DNA of 64,000 nucleotides from Osedax symbiont Rs1 (GTDB lineage: Bacteria > Pseudomonadota > Gammaproteobacteria > Pseudomonadales > Balneatricaceae): assembly GCA_000416275.1 (NCBI GenBank), contig ASZJ01000114.1:9888-73887 (forward strand), in the 5' to 3' direction. Below, piece by piece: positions 49,502-58,865 of the stretch. The translations under genes and the position numbers were made by a program. A model generated the notes under the pieces. That model ran no database searches, was not told where the DNA came from, and saw only the letters and a list, made by a program, of their open reading frames with translations. The stretch's first letter is position 1. The number at the start of each line of letters is the position of its first letter.

Positions 49502-52350
49502 TCTAAGCACTCACTCACTAAATGCTGTAAGGCAAACTGTTTGGCAGCTACCGGTCTTCCCTTGAGGAATCCTTGCATTTGCTGACAGCCTAGTTCTGAG
49601 AGGAGTTGCTGTTGTGCAGTGGTTTCTACGCCTTCGGCAATGGTCGTCATATTAAGGTTGTTGGCAACATCCAAAATTGAGCGGGTAATAACTAAATCAT
49701 CCTGATCGTCAGGTAATCCGGTAATAAAAGTTTTATCTATTTTTAGCTTATCGATCGGGAAGCGCTTCAAGTACGCCAGCGAAGAGTAGCCAGTGCCAAA
49801 GTCGTCCAGCGCTATTTTTAAGCCTAACGCGCGTAATTCTAGCAAGGCATTTTGGGTGAATTCAGGATCTTGCATCAAGGCACTTTCAGTAATTTCAATC
49901 ACCAGCAAACTAGGGTCTAAATTGGCGGTGTCGAGGCTGTGCTGTATTGAGCTGACGATATTTTTTGTAAATTGGTAACTGGAGACGTTGACCGCGATAG
50001 GAATAGCTTTGTAGCCTTGCTCTTGCCAGTGCTTGGCCTGTCTGCAGGCGGTATCTAATACCCACTGCCCGATCGGTAAAATTAGACCGGTATCTTCTGC
50101 GATCGGGATAAACTTATCTGGGGAGGGTGAGTTTAATTTCGGACAATTCCATCTCAGTAAAGCTTCACAACCAACTAGCTCATTAGTCGCTAAATCAAAT
50201 TGGGGTTGGTAGTGCAGTTCAAATTGTTGTTTGCTTAGACCTAAGCGCAAGCCCCTTTCTAGTGAGAGCTTTTCCGATGCGCGCTGGTGCATATCATCAG
50301 TGAAAAATTGATAGTTGTTTCTACCTTGGGACTTGGCATGGTTTAAGGCCGCATCGGCATTTTTTAACAGTGAATCAAAATTAATACCGTCATCGGGGAA
50401 AGCGGCAATGCCAATACTGGGGGTGACTACTAAATCATGGTCGGCAATTTTAATCGGTTCAGCCAAATCTATTATGATGCGACTAGCTAAGCGGCTTGCT
50501 GCCGAATAGGCTTTGTTGTGGTTAACTAAAATAATAAATTCATCGCCACTCAAACGACCTATTATATCTGACGCGCGGATGTTGGCGGATAGTCTTTTGG
50601 CAATATGTTGCAGTACTTGATCGCCAATGTTATGTCCCAAAGTGTCATTGATGTTTTTAAATCGATCTAAGTCAATCAGCATTAATGCAAATTGTTGCTG
50701 ATGATTGAGCTCGCTGTATTTAATAATTTCATCGACCCTATCTGCCAGTATGTGGCGCTTCGCAAGTTGCGTTAATGGGTCATAATCTGCCAGATAAGTT
50801 AAGCGCTTCTCGGTCTTTTTTAATTCCGATATGTCGGAAAATATCGCAATGTAATTTAAAATTCTGTGTTTAGTATCGATAAAGGTAGAAATAGATAACC
50901 ATATCGGATAAACCTTGCCATTTTTGTGCTTATTCCAGAATTCCCCCTGCCAGTGCCCCTGTTGATGTAACTGTTGAAATACTTCTTTATAGAAATAGTC
51001 ATCTTGGTGATCTGAGCACAAAAATTTAGCATTTTTGTCGATGATTTCCTCTGCTTGGTAGCCCGTGATTTTGATACAGGCGGGATTCGCTACTATTATT
51101 TTTAACTTAGTGTTAGTGACTACAATTGCATCGCTGGTCGATTCAAAAACTCTCGAGGCAAGTTTTAGTTTTTGGTTGTTGAGTAAAATTTCTTGTTGCT
51201 TTAAGTCTAAGCTATTTTGATATGTTTTGAAAAGGCGCTGAAACCACACATTGTAAAGGTAAATAATTAATAGCGTAATCAAGGCGGTGATCGCTAACAC
51301 TATCATTAGGACTTGCAGATCTTCACGGGACTGCAATTCAATCTGACTGCTTTGCGTGGCTATGATTTTGTTGATTTTGCCCGGAGATATATCGGCAATC
51401 ACTATCCAGTTTAAAGGTTCAATAGTTTCAATATAGGCAAGCTGGTTGTTATCTTTTAATGGTGTATTCAGCAGTTTAGAAAAGTCTATAAATCCTCCGC
51501 CCTGCTGTGCAAACGAGATGATTTCATTCGACAGGATGATATTCAGTGCCTGGTTACTTGTAAACAAATTGTGCTGTTGGAAATTGCTAATTAACAGGCC
51601 GCTGGTGTCTAATATGGTGATGTTAGCTTGGCTGTTGAGTTTTAATTTAGAGAGCCGCTCTAAGGCGTCTAGTCGCAAATCTTGTTCAAATCCAGACAGA
51701 TAGTCTCCCGCGCCTATCAGCCAGTCAAAAGGTTCAAATACCTTAGCGTAGCTAATTTTTTCACTGAGCTGTTTGGGCCTCGCAGGAGAGTACCATTGGT
51801 ATCGCGAGTAACCGGCTTTTTGAGGGTTATCTAATGAATCCAAAATTAGTTGAAAGTTGGTGGTGGTATTCGGAATATCAAAAAAATAGCTGCCTTCCAG
51901 CTTAGGGAAAGGGGGGAGCATGTGTACGAGTGAATCTAAGCCGTCGATAAAATAATAACCGCGGCCGTTAAAAAAACGGATATCTCGGAGTGTTTCAATA
52001 ATCAGTCGCTTAATTTTTTCTGGACTCAAGATGTCTTTCTGTTGTCTATAAATACTGCTGGCGATAATGTGCGCTTTTTCAACCGCCGCTTTAGATTGAC
52101 GCTTTAATTGATTTTCTGCTTGGGAATTCATGTAAATGATGTAGTCACTGGCATTTTTTACTTCCAGCTGGATGCGTCTTTTGTGCGCTTCTCTAACTTC
52201 GAAATCTAAGGTTTGCAGTCGATGTTTATGATTGGAATTATCTTTTAAAAGAAAATAGCTAAAAATTCCAGCAATAATAGCTAATACTATGCAAGTGATA
52301 CCTATCGATTGATATCTTAACAGAGATTTAGCTTGCGAATGTAGTGTCAT
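49483..52350 (-). CDS. Cache-PAS-GGDEF-EAL cyclic-di-GMP signalling protein
   Basis: A 955-residue membrane sensor. Order: membrane helix (about 15-34), periplasmic Cache domain (about 40-330, with FNGRGYYFIDGLDSLVHMLP and WLIGAGDYL), second helix (about 350-370), PAS (about 400-520), GGDEF domain (about 535-690) and EAL domain (about 710-950). The GGDEF site reads RLSGDEF, with Ser in place of the first Gly. The EAL domain keeps CEALLRW, DDFGTGYSSL and AEGVET, so phosphodiesterase activity is likely. The ligand of the Cache domain is unknown; small carboxylates are common in the family. Confidence 0.92.
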   Translation of the reverse strand: MTLHSQAKSLLRYQSIGITCIVLAIIAGIFSYFLLKDNSNHKHRLQTLDFEVREAHKRRIQLEVKNASDYIIYMNSQAENQLKRQSKAAVEKAHIIASSIYRQQKDILSPEKIKRLIIETLRDIRFFNGRGYYFIDGLDSLVHMLPPFPKLEGSYFFDIPNTTTNFQLILDSLDNPQKAGYSRYQWYSPARPKQLSEKISYAKVFEPFDWLIGAGDYLSGFEQDLRLDALERLSKLKLNSQANITILDTSGLLISNFQQHNLFTSNQALNIILSNEIISFAQQGGGFIDFSKLLNTPLKDNNQLAYIETIEPLNWIVIADISPGKINKIIATQSSQIELQSREDLQVLMIVLAITALITLLIIYLYNVWFQRLFKTYQNSLDLKQQEILLNNQKLKLASRVFESTSDAIVVTNTKLKIIVANPACIKITGYQAEEIIDKNAKFLCSDHQDDYFYKEVFQQLHQQGHWQGEFWNKHKNGKVYPIWLSISTFIDTKHRILNYIAIFSDISELKKTEKRLTYLADYDPLTQLAKRHILADRVDEIIKYSELNHQQQFALMLIDLDRFKNINDTLGHNIGDQVLQHIAKRLSANIRASDIIGRLSGDEFIILVNHNKAYSAASRLASRIIIDLAEPIKIADHDLVVTPSIGIAAFPDDGINFDSLLKNADAALNHAKSQGRNNYQFFTDDMHQRASEKLSLERGLRLGLSKQQFELHYQPQFDLATNELVGCEALLRWNCPKLNSPSPDKFIPIAEDTGLILPIGQWVLDTACRQAKHWQEQGYKAIPIAVNVSSYQFTKNIVSSIQHSLDTANLDPSLLVIEITESALMQDPEFTQNALLELRALGLKIALDDFGTGYSSLAYLKRFPIDKLKIDKTFITGLPDDQDDLVITRSILDVANNLNMTTIAEGVETTAQQQLLSELGCQQMQGFLKGRPVAAKQFALQHLVSECLDPKVSR

Positions 52351-52998
52351 AGTTTTCCAACAGTTTTATGATAGGAAATTTATAACAGATATATTTCCTA
52401 GGGTAAAGGTAGCTTTGCACTAGAGCAAATAAAACCTTCATTTTCTGAATTTAATATTAATATTAATAACTTGAAAGAAAAACAAGCACAAAAAACACTC
52501 TCTTTTTGCTGCTTTTTTCGTCGCTAGTTTTTCTTTGTTAAGTGCTAAATGAAATTGTTATTAATAGCTTGTTGGTAGACGCTGGGCTATGCGGTCACTG
52601 ATTCAGGTCTTAGTGAGTATTTAGCACATGCAGGCCTCTGCATAACGTTGCGAGCTAAAGTAAGACATGACATGACAAGACAAGACAAGAAAGGCAAGAG
52701 CAGCCAAAAACCGGCCAGATTGCGGAGCTAGTATGCCCCTCACTTTGGCTACAGTGTGCCCTTCTTTCATGGGTATTACTGGTGTAAGATGAGCATATTA
52801 AGCCGCTTTTTAACGGCGTATTATCGAGCGCAGTTATCGTGCCCTCTGGGTAAGTTATGCTGAGCTCTCAAATGATTGATCGACAAGTGTGCCGCGCTGA
52901 TTGGTGTGTACTGCACGGCTTATTATACTGATCTCACAGTTTCGTTAACAGCTGGCTAAGTTCAGTCGATAGATGGGTCGCGGCGCTATTTTAATGGC
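52351..52998. other. Region between the GGDEF-EAL gene and gbcA
   Basis: Contains MITE family 2 copy 2 (52631-52869) and, at 52588-52607, an isolated family-1 right end (GGTCACTGATTCAGG). Nothing else recognised. Confidence 0.5.
52631..52869 (+). mobile_element. MITE-like family 2, copy 2
   Basis: A 239-base non-coding element with ends CAGGCCTCTGCATAAC and GTTATGCTGAGCTCTC. Flanking ACATG (52626-52630) and AAATG (52870-52874) match at 4 of 5 positions. It contains a run of pentamers (ACATG/ACAAG) and shares its whole length with copy 3, in the same orientation. Confidence 0.85.
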
Positions 52999-54267
52999 CT
53001 ATGCATAGGAGTTGTCTATGTTTTTACGCACCGTTGCACTGTACCAATCAATGAAGTTAATCACCCCAAACTCATAGGTTTCTGAATAGGGTCCCGGTTG
53101 ATAGCCGATGGAATTGATCCCCTGTTGGTTGCGCTCTGCTAATACCTTATCTTGATAATTAGTTGCATCCCAGACTGCGCGAAGTTGACTCGCTTGGTAA
53201 TCTACACCTTCAATGGCATCTTTGTGTACTAGCCACTTGGTCGTCACTAAGGTTTTTTGTGCGCTAATAGGAATAACCTGGAAGACCACACAGTGATCAG
53301 ATTGCATGTGATTCCAAGAGTTAGGCAAGTGTAGAATACGCATCGAGCCAAGCTGAGGATTTTTTATTCTACCCATCAATTTAGCGGATGCTTTTCCATC
53401 GATACTCATCACCTCAACTCCCTCTTTTAAAGGCATGCGAACCACTCTGTTGGCCAGCCCGTGAGATACGTGTCGATGTGGTATCTGCTCAGCGTCCCAA
53501 GCGCTAGATTGCTTTTCATAGTGGGCTAAAAACTCACTAGTTACTCTGGGGTCATTCGTATCGTCGAACTCGAGTAGGCTGCCGAGTAATTCAGGATGTG
53601 ATGCATTGCAGTGGTAGCACTCGCGATTGTTTTCTATCACCAGTTTCCAGTTGGCAGCCTCTTCAATAGTGCTCTGCAGAGCAACCTTACTATTTTCTAT
53701 ATCATACGGCTGCATATACTCATTGAGCGTAGCGGCGAAAGGCGTAATATCTGGAGCAGCCCCCTTGGCTAAGCAGACAAAAATAAAGCCCCCCGCGACC
53801 TCGCAGTGTACAGTCTTTAAGCCGTAATCTTGCATGTTAAAATCGTCACCCATTTCCGAGCCGGCAAATAATAAATTGCCTTTTAAATCGTAAGTCCACT
53901 GATGATATGGGCAAACTAAATTGGCGACTTTGCCCTGTTGACCGTCGCATAATTTTGAGCCCCGGTGACGACAGACATTGTGAAAGGCATGAATCTCGCC
54001 CTCGGCGCTGCGTACTATCAATATCGAATTTTGCGCAATATCAACCGCGATATAATCTCCCTTTTCAGGTAGCTCGCAACTCATACCGACAAAAATCCAT
54101 TCCTTTTGAAAAATTTCCTGCATGTCTACTTTAAACATCTGCGGATCGTTATACAGCGGTTGTGGCAGTGAAAAATTACCTTTGCGAGAGGCAAGTAATC
54201 GATACATTTCACTGCTAGCTTGAGCAAAATCACTGTGTTTGATGTTGATTAAATCGTATTGGTGCAC
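52999..54267 (-). CDS. gbcA: Glycine betaine demethylase, Rieske oxygenase subunit
   Basis: Oxidative removal of one methyl group from glycine betaine, giving dimethylglycine and formaldehyde. The 422 residues have the Rieske 2Fe-2S motif (Cys 99, His 101, Cys 119, His 122) and the mononuclear iron ligands in ECYHCNASHPELL (His 219, His 224). The protein matches GbcA-type ring-hydroxylating oxygenases with aliphatic substrates. The start is GTG preceded by AGGGA; the overlapping ATG is out of frame. It is divergent from gbcB, as in pseudomonads. Confidence 0.94.
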   Translation of the reverse strand: MHQYDLINIKHSDFAQASSEMYRLLASRKGNFSLPQPLYNDPQMFKVDMQEIFQKEWIFVGMSCELPEKGDYIAVDIAQNSILIVRSAEGEIHAFHNVCRHRGSKLCDGQQGKVANLVCPYHQWTYDLKGNLLFAGSEMGDDFNMQDYGLKTVHCEVAGGFIFVCLAKGAAPDITPFAATLNEYMQPYDIENSKVALQSTIEEAANWKLVIENNRECYHCNASHPELLGSLLEFDDTNDPRVTSEFLAHYEKQSSAWDAEQIPHRHVSHGLANRVVRMPLKEGVEVMSIDGKASAKLMGRIKNPQLGSMRILHLPNSWNHMQSDHCVVFQVIPISAQKTLVTTKWLVHKDAIEGVDYQASQLRAVWDATNYQDKVLAERNQQGINSIGYQPGPYSETYEFGVINFIDWYSATVRKNIDNSYA

Positions 54268-54595
54268 ATCAAGTCCCTATCATTATTGTGGTTAAACTGA
54301 TGGGCGAATCTTCGCCTAAAAATTGCATAGAAAACTGCCTGATTGCGACTTCAAACTGATCACAAATCACCGGTTTGATTGGCTGTTCTCTATAAAAAGC
54401 GCCGTTAAAACTGATTGCTATCTAGATGGGTTAAGGTGTAAGCATTTGTATGTCGTAATTGGGCAATATCCAAAACCACTCTGCGCAGATGATGTGCACA
54501 AATCGCACTTTTTAAAAGATCGTGAGCACTTGAGTGACAATAGCTGCCAATCTTTTGCTGCGATTTAAATTCACTTAATATTGCATGCGAGTACT
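54268..54595. promoter_or_regulatory. gbcA-gbcB divergent regulatory region
   Basis: A 328-base gap between the two divergent betaine demethylase genes, where GbdR binds in Pseudomonas. I cannot point to a specific site from sequence alone, and no gene is present. Confidence 0.4.
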
Positions 54596-55723
54596 ATGAT
54601 GACAAAAGCAGCCGCTTCCCCAAGCAGTAACTACCTTCATGAGATTAATACCAAAACTTGGAGCAATGGCCGGCATTTAGTACGATGTGTGAAAGTCATA
54701 GAGGAAACTGTCGATGTAAAGACCTTTTGTTTTATGGCATCGCAACCGGTGATGTTTTTCTTCAAGCCTGGGCAATTTGTCACTTTAGAATTAGAGATAG
54801 AATCTCAGCAGATAATGCGCTCGTACACTATTTCTAGCTCTCCCTCTGTTCCCTACAGTTTTTCAATTACGGTAAAGCGTGCTCCCAGCGGCTTAGTCTC
54901 AAATTGGCTGCACGATAATTTGCAAGAGGGCAATGAGCTGGCAGTGCACGGGCCGGTGGGGTTATTTAACTGTATCGATTACCCCGCAGATAAAGTGCTG
55001 TTGCTCTCCGGAGGCGTCGGTATTACACCGGTGATGTCAATGGCGCGCTGGTTCTTTGATACCAATGCCGAAGTAGACATGCATTTCGTACATAGCGCCC
55101 GCACCCCAGATGATATTATCTACCGTCGCGAGCTAGAGCATATGTGCTCGCGGATTAGTAACTTTTCACTGAGTTTAATTTGTGAACGACACAACACCGG
55201 GCAAGCTTGGGCAGGGTACAGAGGCTATTTAGACGCCGGTAAACTGCAGATGATTTGTCCCGATTTTATCCAGCGGGAAATTTTTTGCTGCGGTCCTGAA
55301 GTTTATATGCGCGCAGTTAGGGAATTACTGAAAAAATCTGGATTTGAGATGCGCCGTTACCATGAGGAATCCTTTGGTGCAACCCCTGAAGCCGTCGAGC
55401 AAAATGCCATAGAACAAGCTGAAATTGCCGTGGATCATGCTGATACCTTGAATGTGGATGAAATGTTCAGTATCGAATTCTTGAAAGCTGGGAAAAGTGT
55501 GCAAATTCACCCTGGAGAAACGGTCCATGAAGCTTCCGCAAAGCTCGGCCTTACTATACCCAAAGCCTGCGGTATGGGGATTTGTGGTACCTGTAAGGTA
55601 ATGAAAATTGACGGCCAAGTTGAAATGAGCCACAACGGGGGGATTACTGATGATGACGTTGCAATAGGTTACATCCTCTCATGCTGTTCAGTTCCCAAAT
55701 CTAATTTGCAGATAGAGGCTTAG
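54596..55723 (+). CDS. gbcB: Glycine betaine demethylase, reductase subunit
   Basis: Transfers electrons from NAD(P)H to GbcA. The 375 residues show a ferredoxin-reductase FAD domain with RSYTISSSPS, an NAD domain with SGGVGITPVMSMARWF and FCCGPEVYM, and a C-terminal plant-type 2Fe-2S ferredoxin domain with CGMGICGTCK and a final Cys in SCCSVP. I took the ATG at 54596; a TTG at 54581 would add five residues and neither has a strong ribosome site. It is divergent from gbcA. Confidence 0.93.
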   Translation: MMTKAAASPSSNYLHEINTKTWSNGRHLVRCVKVIEETVDVKTFCFMASQPVMFFFKPGQFVTLELEIESQQIMRSYTISSSPSVPYSFSITVKRAPSGLVSNWLHDNLQEGNELAVHGPVGLFNCIDYPADKVLLLSGGVGITPVMSMARWFFDTNAEVDMHFVHSARTPDDIIYRRELEHMCSRISNFSLSLICERHNTGQAWAGYRGYLDAGKLQMICPDFIQREIFCCGPEVYMRAVRELLKKSGFEMRRYHEESFGATPEAVEQNAIEQAEIAVDHADTLNVDEMFSIEFLKAGKSVQIHPGETVHEASAKLGLTIPKACGMGICGTCKVMKIDGQVEMSHNGGITDDDVAIGYILSCCSVPKSNLQIEA

Positions 55724-55813
55724 GTGCCGCACCAATGAAGAGTAAGGTTTCTGTGAATAGCCTCTACGCAAAGTGTCAGCCAAGCCCCAAACAATTGAGT
55801 GTTTCTTTATAAA

Positions 55814-56040
55814 GAGAGCTCTGCATGACGTTGTGAGGGAAGATAAGACAAGGAAAAAAACGGCGCGACCGCGGAGTCAGTGCGCCCCTTGCTTTGGGTA
55901 TAGTATGCCCCTCATGTTGGGTGCCGTGTGCCCTTCTTTATGGGTATTGCCGATCTAAATGCGCATATTGAGCCAGTTTTTTAACGCCGTATTAACGAGC
56001 GCAGTTATCATACCCTCTGGGTAAGTTATGCAGAGCTCTC
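55814..56040 (+). mobile_element. MITE-like family 2, copy 3
   Basis: A 227-base element with perfect 13-base inverted ends GAGAGCTCTGCAT / ATGCAGAGCTCTC and a perfect 5-base duplication ATAAA (55809-55813 and 56041-56045). Its last two bases form part of the stop codon of the chemoreceptor gene on the minus strand. The rest of the 315-base gap after gbcB holds nothing else recognisable. Confidence 0.9.
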
Positions 56041-57904
56041 ATAAAGTAAATTTGCCTATTAATGATTGTAGAGCTTTAGATTTTTCATCTAATTCCTTAC
56101 ACAAATCAGTAGAGGCCAACATGTTTTCTTTTGTTTCAACGGCTGTCGTAGCGATCACTACTATATTTTCACTAATCTCCGATGTCGCTAGCATCTGTTC
56201 TCTGGTAGCGGTTGCTGCATGAGAATTCAATTCCGCTAGTTTAACTATTTCGTCTGTAATAGAAGAGAAAGTACTGCCTGTTTCACTTAATTGCTTAGAG
56301 GTATCAACAGTACTTTCACTGCCGGTTTCTATTGCAGTAACAGTTAACTCAGCTTTGGTGTTTAGCCCTGTAATCATAGCGTTTATCTGTTCTGTAGACT
56401 CAGCGGTACGTTGCGCTAAGGTTCTTACTTCATCAGCTACGACAGCAAAGCCCCGCCCTTGCTCTCCAGCTCTAGCCGCTTCTATAGCCGCATTTAATGC
56501 CAGTAAATTTGTTTGGTCTGATATGCCTTTGATAACATCTAAAACTTGAGTAATAGATTGTATTTCAGTAGACAGTTCTTTTACCGAAGTAACGGTTGAA
56601 GACATAGAACTCTCTAAATTTTTCATTTCAATAATAGTTTGATTTACAAATTGAACGCCCTTCAAAGAGGATGTTTGCGAATGTGTCGCAACTTCAGAGG
56701 CTCGGGTCGCACTATTTGAAATATCTTGAACGGTCATTTCCAATTCATTGACTGCTGCTGCAACAGTATCGGTACTCTCGGATTGCTGCTCAGCCAGTTT
56801 AGTGGCACTAGAAATTTTGCTGTTGACGCTATCAGAAATGCTTTTTACTTGAGAGGCAGTAGAGGATACTTGAACAAACATAAGATGCAGCTGTTCTAAA
56901 AATAAATTAAATTTCTGTGCTAGGACACCTATTTCATGATTATTCACCGGTAGCCGAGCCGTTAAATCACCATCTTTCTCCGTTAAAGAGGAAACGGCTC
57001 TGGTGATGATTTCAATTGGCTTGAAGACTTGAATTATAATCAACCTGATTAGAATAAAACCAATTAATGCTATTATTATCCCAAAAATAATATTTTTGTT
57101 AATTGCTGAATTTACTGCTCCATATAGCTGTATTTCAGGAACTTCGGCCACTAAGTGCCAGTCGAGAGATTTAAGAGGGGTACTTGATATTAAATATCTA
57201 CCAGTGGCTCGCTCATCAGATAAAATTTTTCCATTAGAAAGATCGTCTAGATTTACAGAATTACCAATAAAAGACTGATCAGGGTGCAGCTTGATCACCC
57301 CTTGGTGATCAACCAAGTAAACAATGCCTTGTTCGCCAATATTATAACTTTTTATCAAGCTGGTCATTGAATCAAGGGAGCGACCAACACCGGCTAACGC
57401 TATACGCTTGCCATCAATTTCAATTGCATAATTAATGAAAACAGCCGCGCTGTCTGTGCTAATGTTTACCTCAAATTCTTTATTGGAATTAATGAAATCG
57501 TAAAACCAGTGATCGCCACTTTTATTTATCTGTAGGACAACTCCCTCGTGATTGTAATAATTTTTAGAAATGTCAGATACTATATAGGCAGTAATTGCAT
57601 GACTCTGCTCTTTTATTGCTGATAAATACGAGATAAACGCCGACTGTTGGTTTTGTGCTTCTCCACCTTGCAACCAATTTTTTACGAATGAATTTTTAGC
57701 AATAGACTGCGAGGTCATTATAGGTACAGCTAATTCCAGTTCAAATGCATTGCGGACATCACTTAAGGCGGTAGGTAATTCGGACTTGATCAGCTTTTCA
57801 GTTGTATGAGTTTTAATATTACTAGAAAACATATAAGTTGAAACACTGAGTGGAAATACAATTGCAAAGAATAAGCTTGCATAAAGTTTGTGCTTTAATA
57901 ACAT
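56039..57904 (-). CDS. Methyl-accepting chemotaxis protein
   Basis: A 621-residue chemoreceptor. It has an N-terminal membrane helix (about 7-28), a periplasmic double-Cache domain (about 35-265, with [16 protein letters not shown] and [15 protein letters not shown]), a second helix (about 270-295), HAMP (about 295-350) and the cytoplasmic signalling domain with the conserved tip [17 protein letters not shown]. No C-terminal CheR pentapeptide is present. I chose the ATG at 57904, preceded by GAAGG, over an upstream frame to 57940. The neighbours suggest sensing of betaine-related compounds, but this is inference. Its stop codon is formed at the edge of MITE family 2 copy 3. Confidence 0.93.
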   Translation of the reverse strand: MLLKHKLYASLFFAIVFPLSVSTYMFSSNIKTHTTEKLIKSELPTALSDVRNAFELELAVPIMTSQSIAKNSFVKNWLQGGEAQNQQSAFISYLSAIKEQSHAITAYIVSDISKNYYNHEGVVLQINKSGDHWFYDFINSNKEFEVNISTDSAAVFINYAIEIDGKRIALAGVGRSLDSMTSLIKSYNIGEQGIVYLVDHQGVIKLHPDQSFIGNSVNLDDLSNGKILSDERATGRYLISSTPLKSLDWHLVAEVPEIQLYGAVNSAINKNIIFGIIIALIGFILIRLIIIQVFKPIEIITRAVSSLTEKDGDLTARLPVNNHEIGVLAQKFNLFLEQLHLMFVQVSSTASQVKSISDSVNSKISSATKLAEQQSESTDTVAAAVNELEMTVQDISNSATRASEVATHSQTSSLKGVQFVNQTIIEMKNLESSMSSTVTSVKELSTEIQSITQVLDVIKGISDQTNLLALNAAIEAARAGEQGRGFAVVADEVRTLAQRTAESTEQINAMITGLNTKAELTVTAIETGSESTVDTSKQLSETGSTFSSITDEIVKLAELNSHAATATREQMLATSEISENIVVIATTAVETKENMLASTDLCKELDEKSKALQSLIGKFTL

Positions 57905-58052
57905 ACATATACCTTCGTTTTTAGTGGTGACGAGTGCCACATACCGGTCTGGCTAGGCGAGTTGATAAACCGGAATTTATTTTAGAGATCAGTTCGAAAA
58001 TTTCTAAATTAGTCGCTATAAATTGAAGTCGGTTTTGCGTCCCTATGATAAT

Positions 58053-58132
58053 CCTGAATCAGTGACTTCAATGCACCACATAGCGCAAGCTCTTGATTCT
58101 ACTTCGCTTTGTAAAATGCACGCGGATTCAGG
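58053..58132 (+). mobile_element. MITE-like family 1, copy E (internally deleted)
   Basis: An 80-base copy with ends CCTGAATCAGTGACTTCA and GCGGATTCAGG and a perfect 5-base duplication ATAAT (58048-58052 and 58133-58137). Only the left third of the interior (CACCACATAGCGCAAGCT) is retained. Confidence 0.82.
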
Positions 58133-58146
58133 ATAATGTTCAAGTA

Positions 58147-58181
58147 AACGCTGAAAAACGCTGAAAAACGCTGAAAAACGG
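58147..58181 (+). repeat. 11-base tandem repeat
   Basis: Three to four copies of AACGCTGAAAA in a row, the last one altered to AACGGTGG. Non-coding. Confidence 0.75.
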
Positions 58182-58760
58182 TGGAATAATAGCCATCGAC
58201 AATAGGGGCCTCTAAGCTTTTTCGGCGTAAAGTAAGATCCTTCACATAAGTTTAGACCATCTTTTTCCATCGGCTACTTTTGGCAGTGAATAAATCACAC
58301 CTATCAATATCTCTGGCAAGAACTTAAAGATCATCTCGATTTTTCTCATAAAAAAATTAGATTTAATGCTCAGTTATCTGCTCAATATGGCATGACGAGA
58401 TGTATCTCCCTCGATAATTTGAGATCACAGCTCTAGAGCGAGCTGGTTAGTGAAATATTGATTATGTAAAGAAATTAAGAGGTTTTAACGACGCTTATAG
58501 CTTCAGTGGATATTTTTCTAAGCGCTTTAGAATCAAGAACTGCCTTTCTTTTAGGGACAGGTAGTGAAAGTAGCTTAGCGGGAGCTGGCGCTTGCAGTCG
58601 TTCATGGTATGGATACTTACTCCTCGACTACTGAGATGATTACAGCCAGTGCTCCCTCACCACTTGTCAGCTAGGGTGTCGCGGATTGATTGAGGAATGT
58701 CGCTTTTAAGGAGAATGCTAGCGGCGATAGAAATTATTATCCAACTATCAAACTTTTGCT

Positions 58761-58805
58761 CCCCTACATAAACTAAGACTGTCCTCAATGTGGGGGGCTT
58801 TTTTT
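58761..58805 (+). terminator. Terminator-like hairpin in the soxB leader
   Basis: CCCCTACAT pairs with ATGTGGGG (one mismatch) and is followed by CTTTTTTT. It lies about 60 bases before the soxB start with no convincing gene upstream on this strand, so it may act as an attenuator or end a short upstream transcript. Confidence 0.5.
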
Positions 58806-58865
58806 ATTCAGTCACTTAATTTTTATCTGCAAGTATAAAAATTATCGAAGATCAGGGATTCAGCC

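Larger units (their letters stand above)
57905..58865. other. Long gap before soxB
   Basis: About 960 bases containing MITE copy E, an 11-base tandem repeat, an open 48-codon fragment (58290-58436) with protein-like composition but no start, and a terminator-like hairpin close to soxB. glyA, which often precedes soxB, is absent. Confidence 0.5.
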
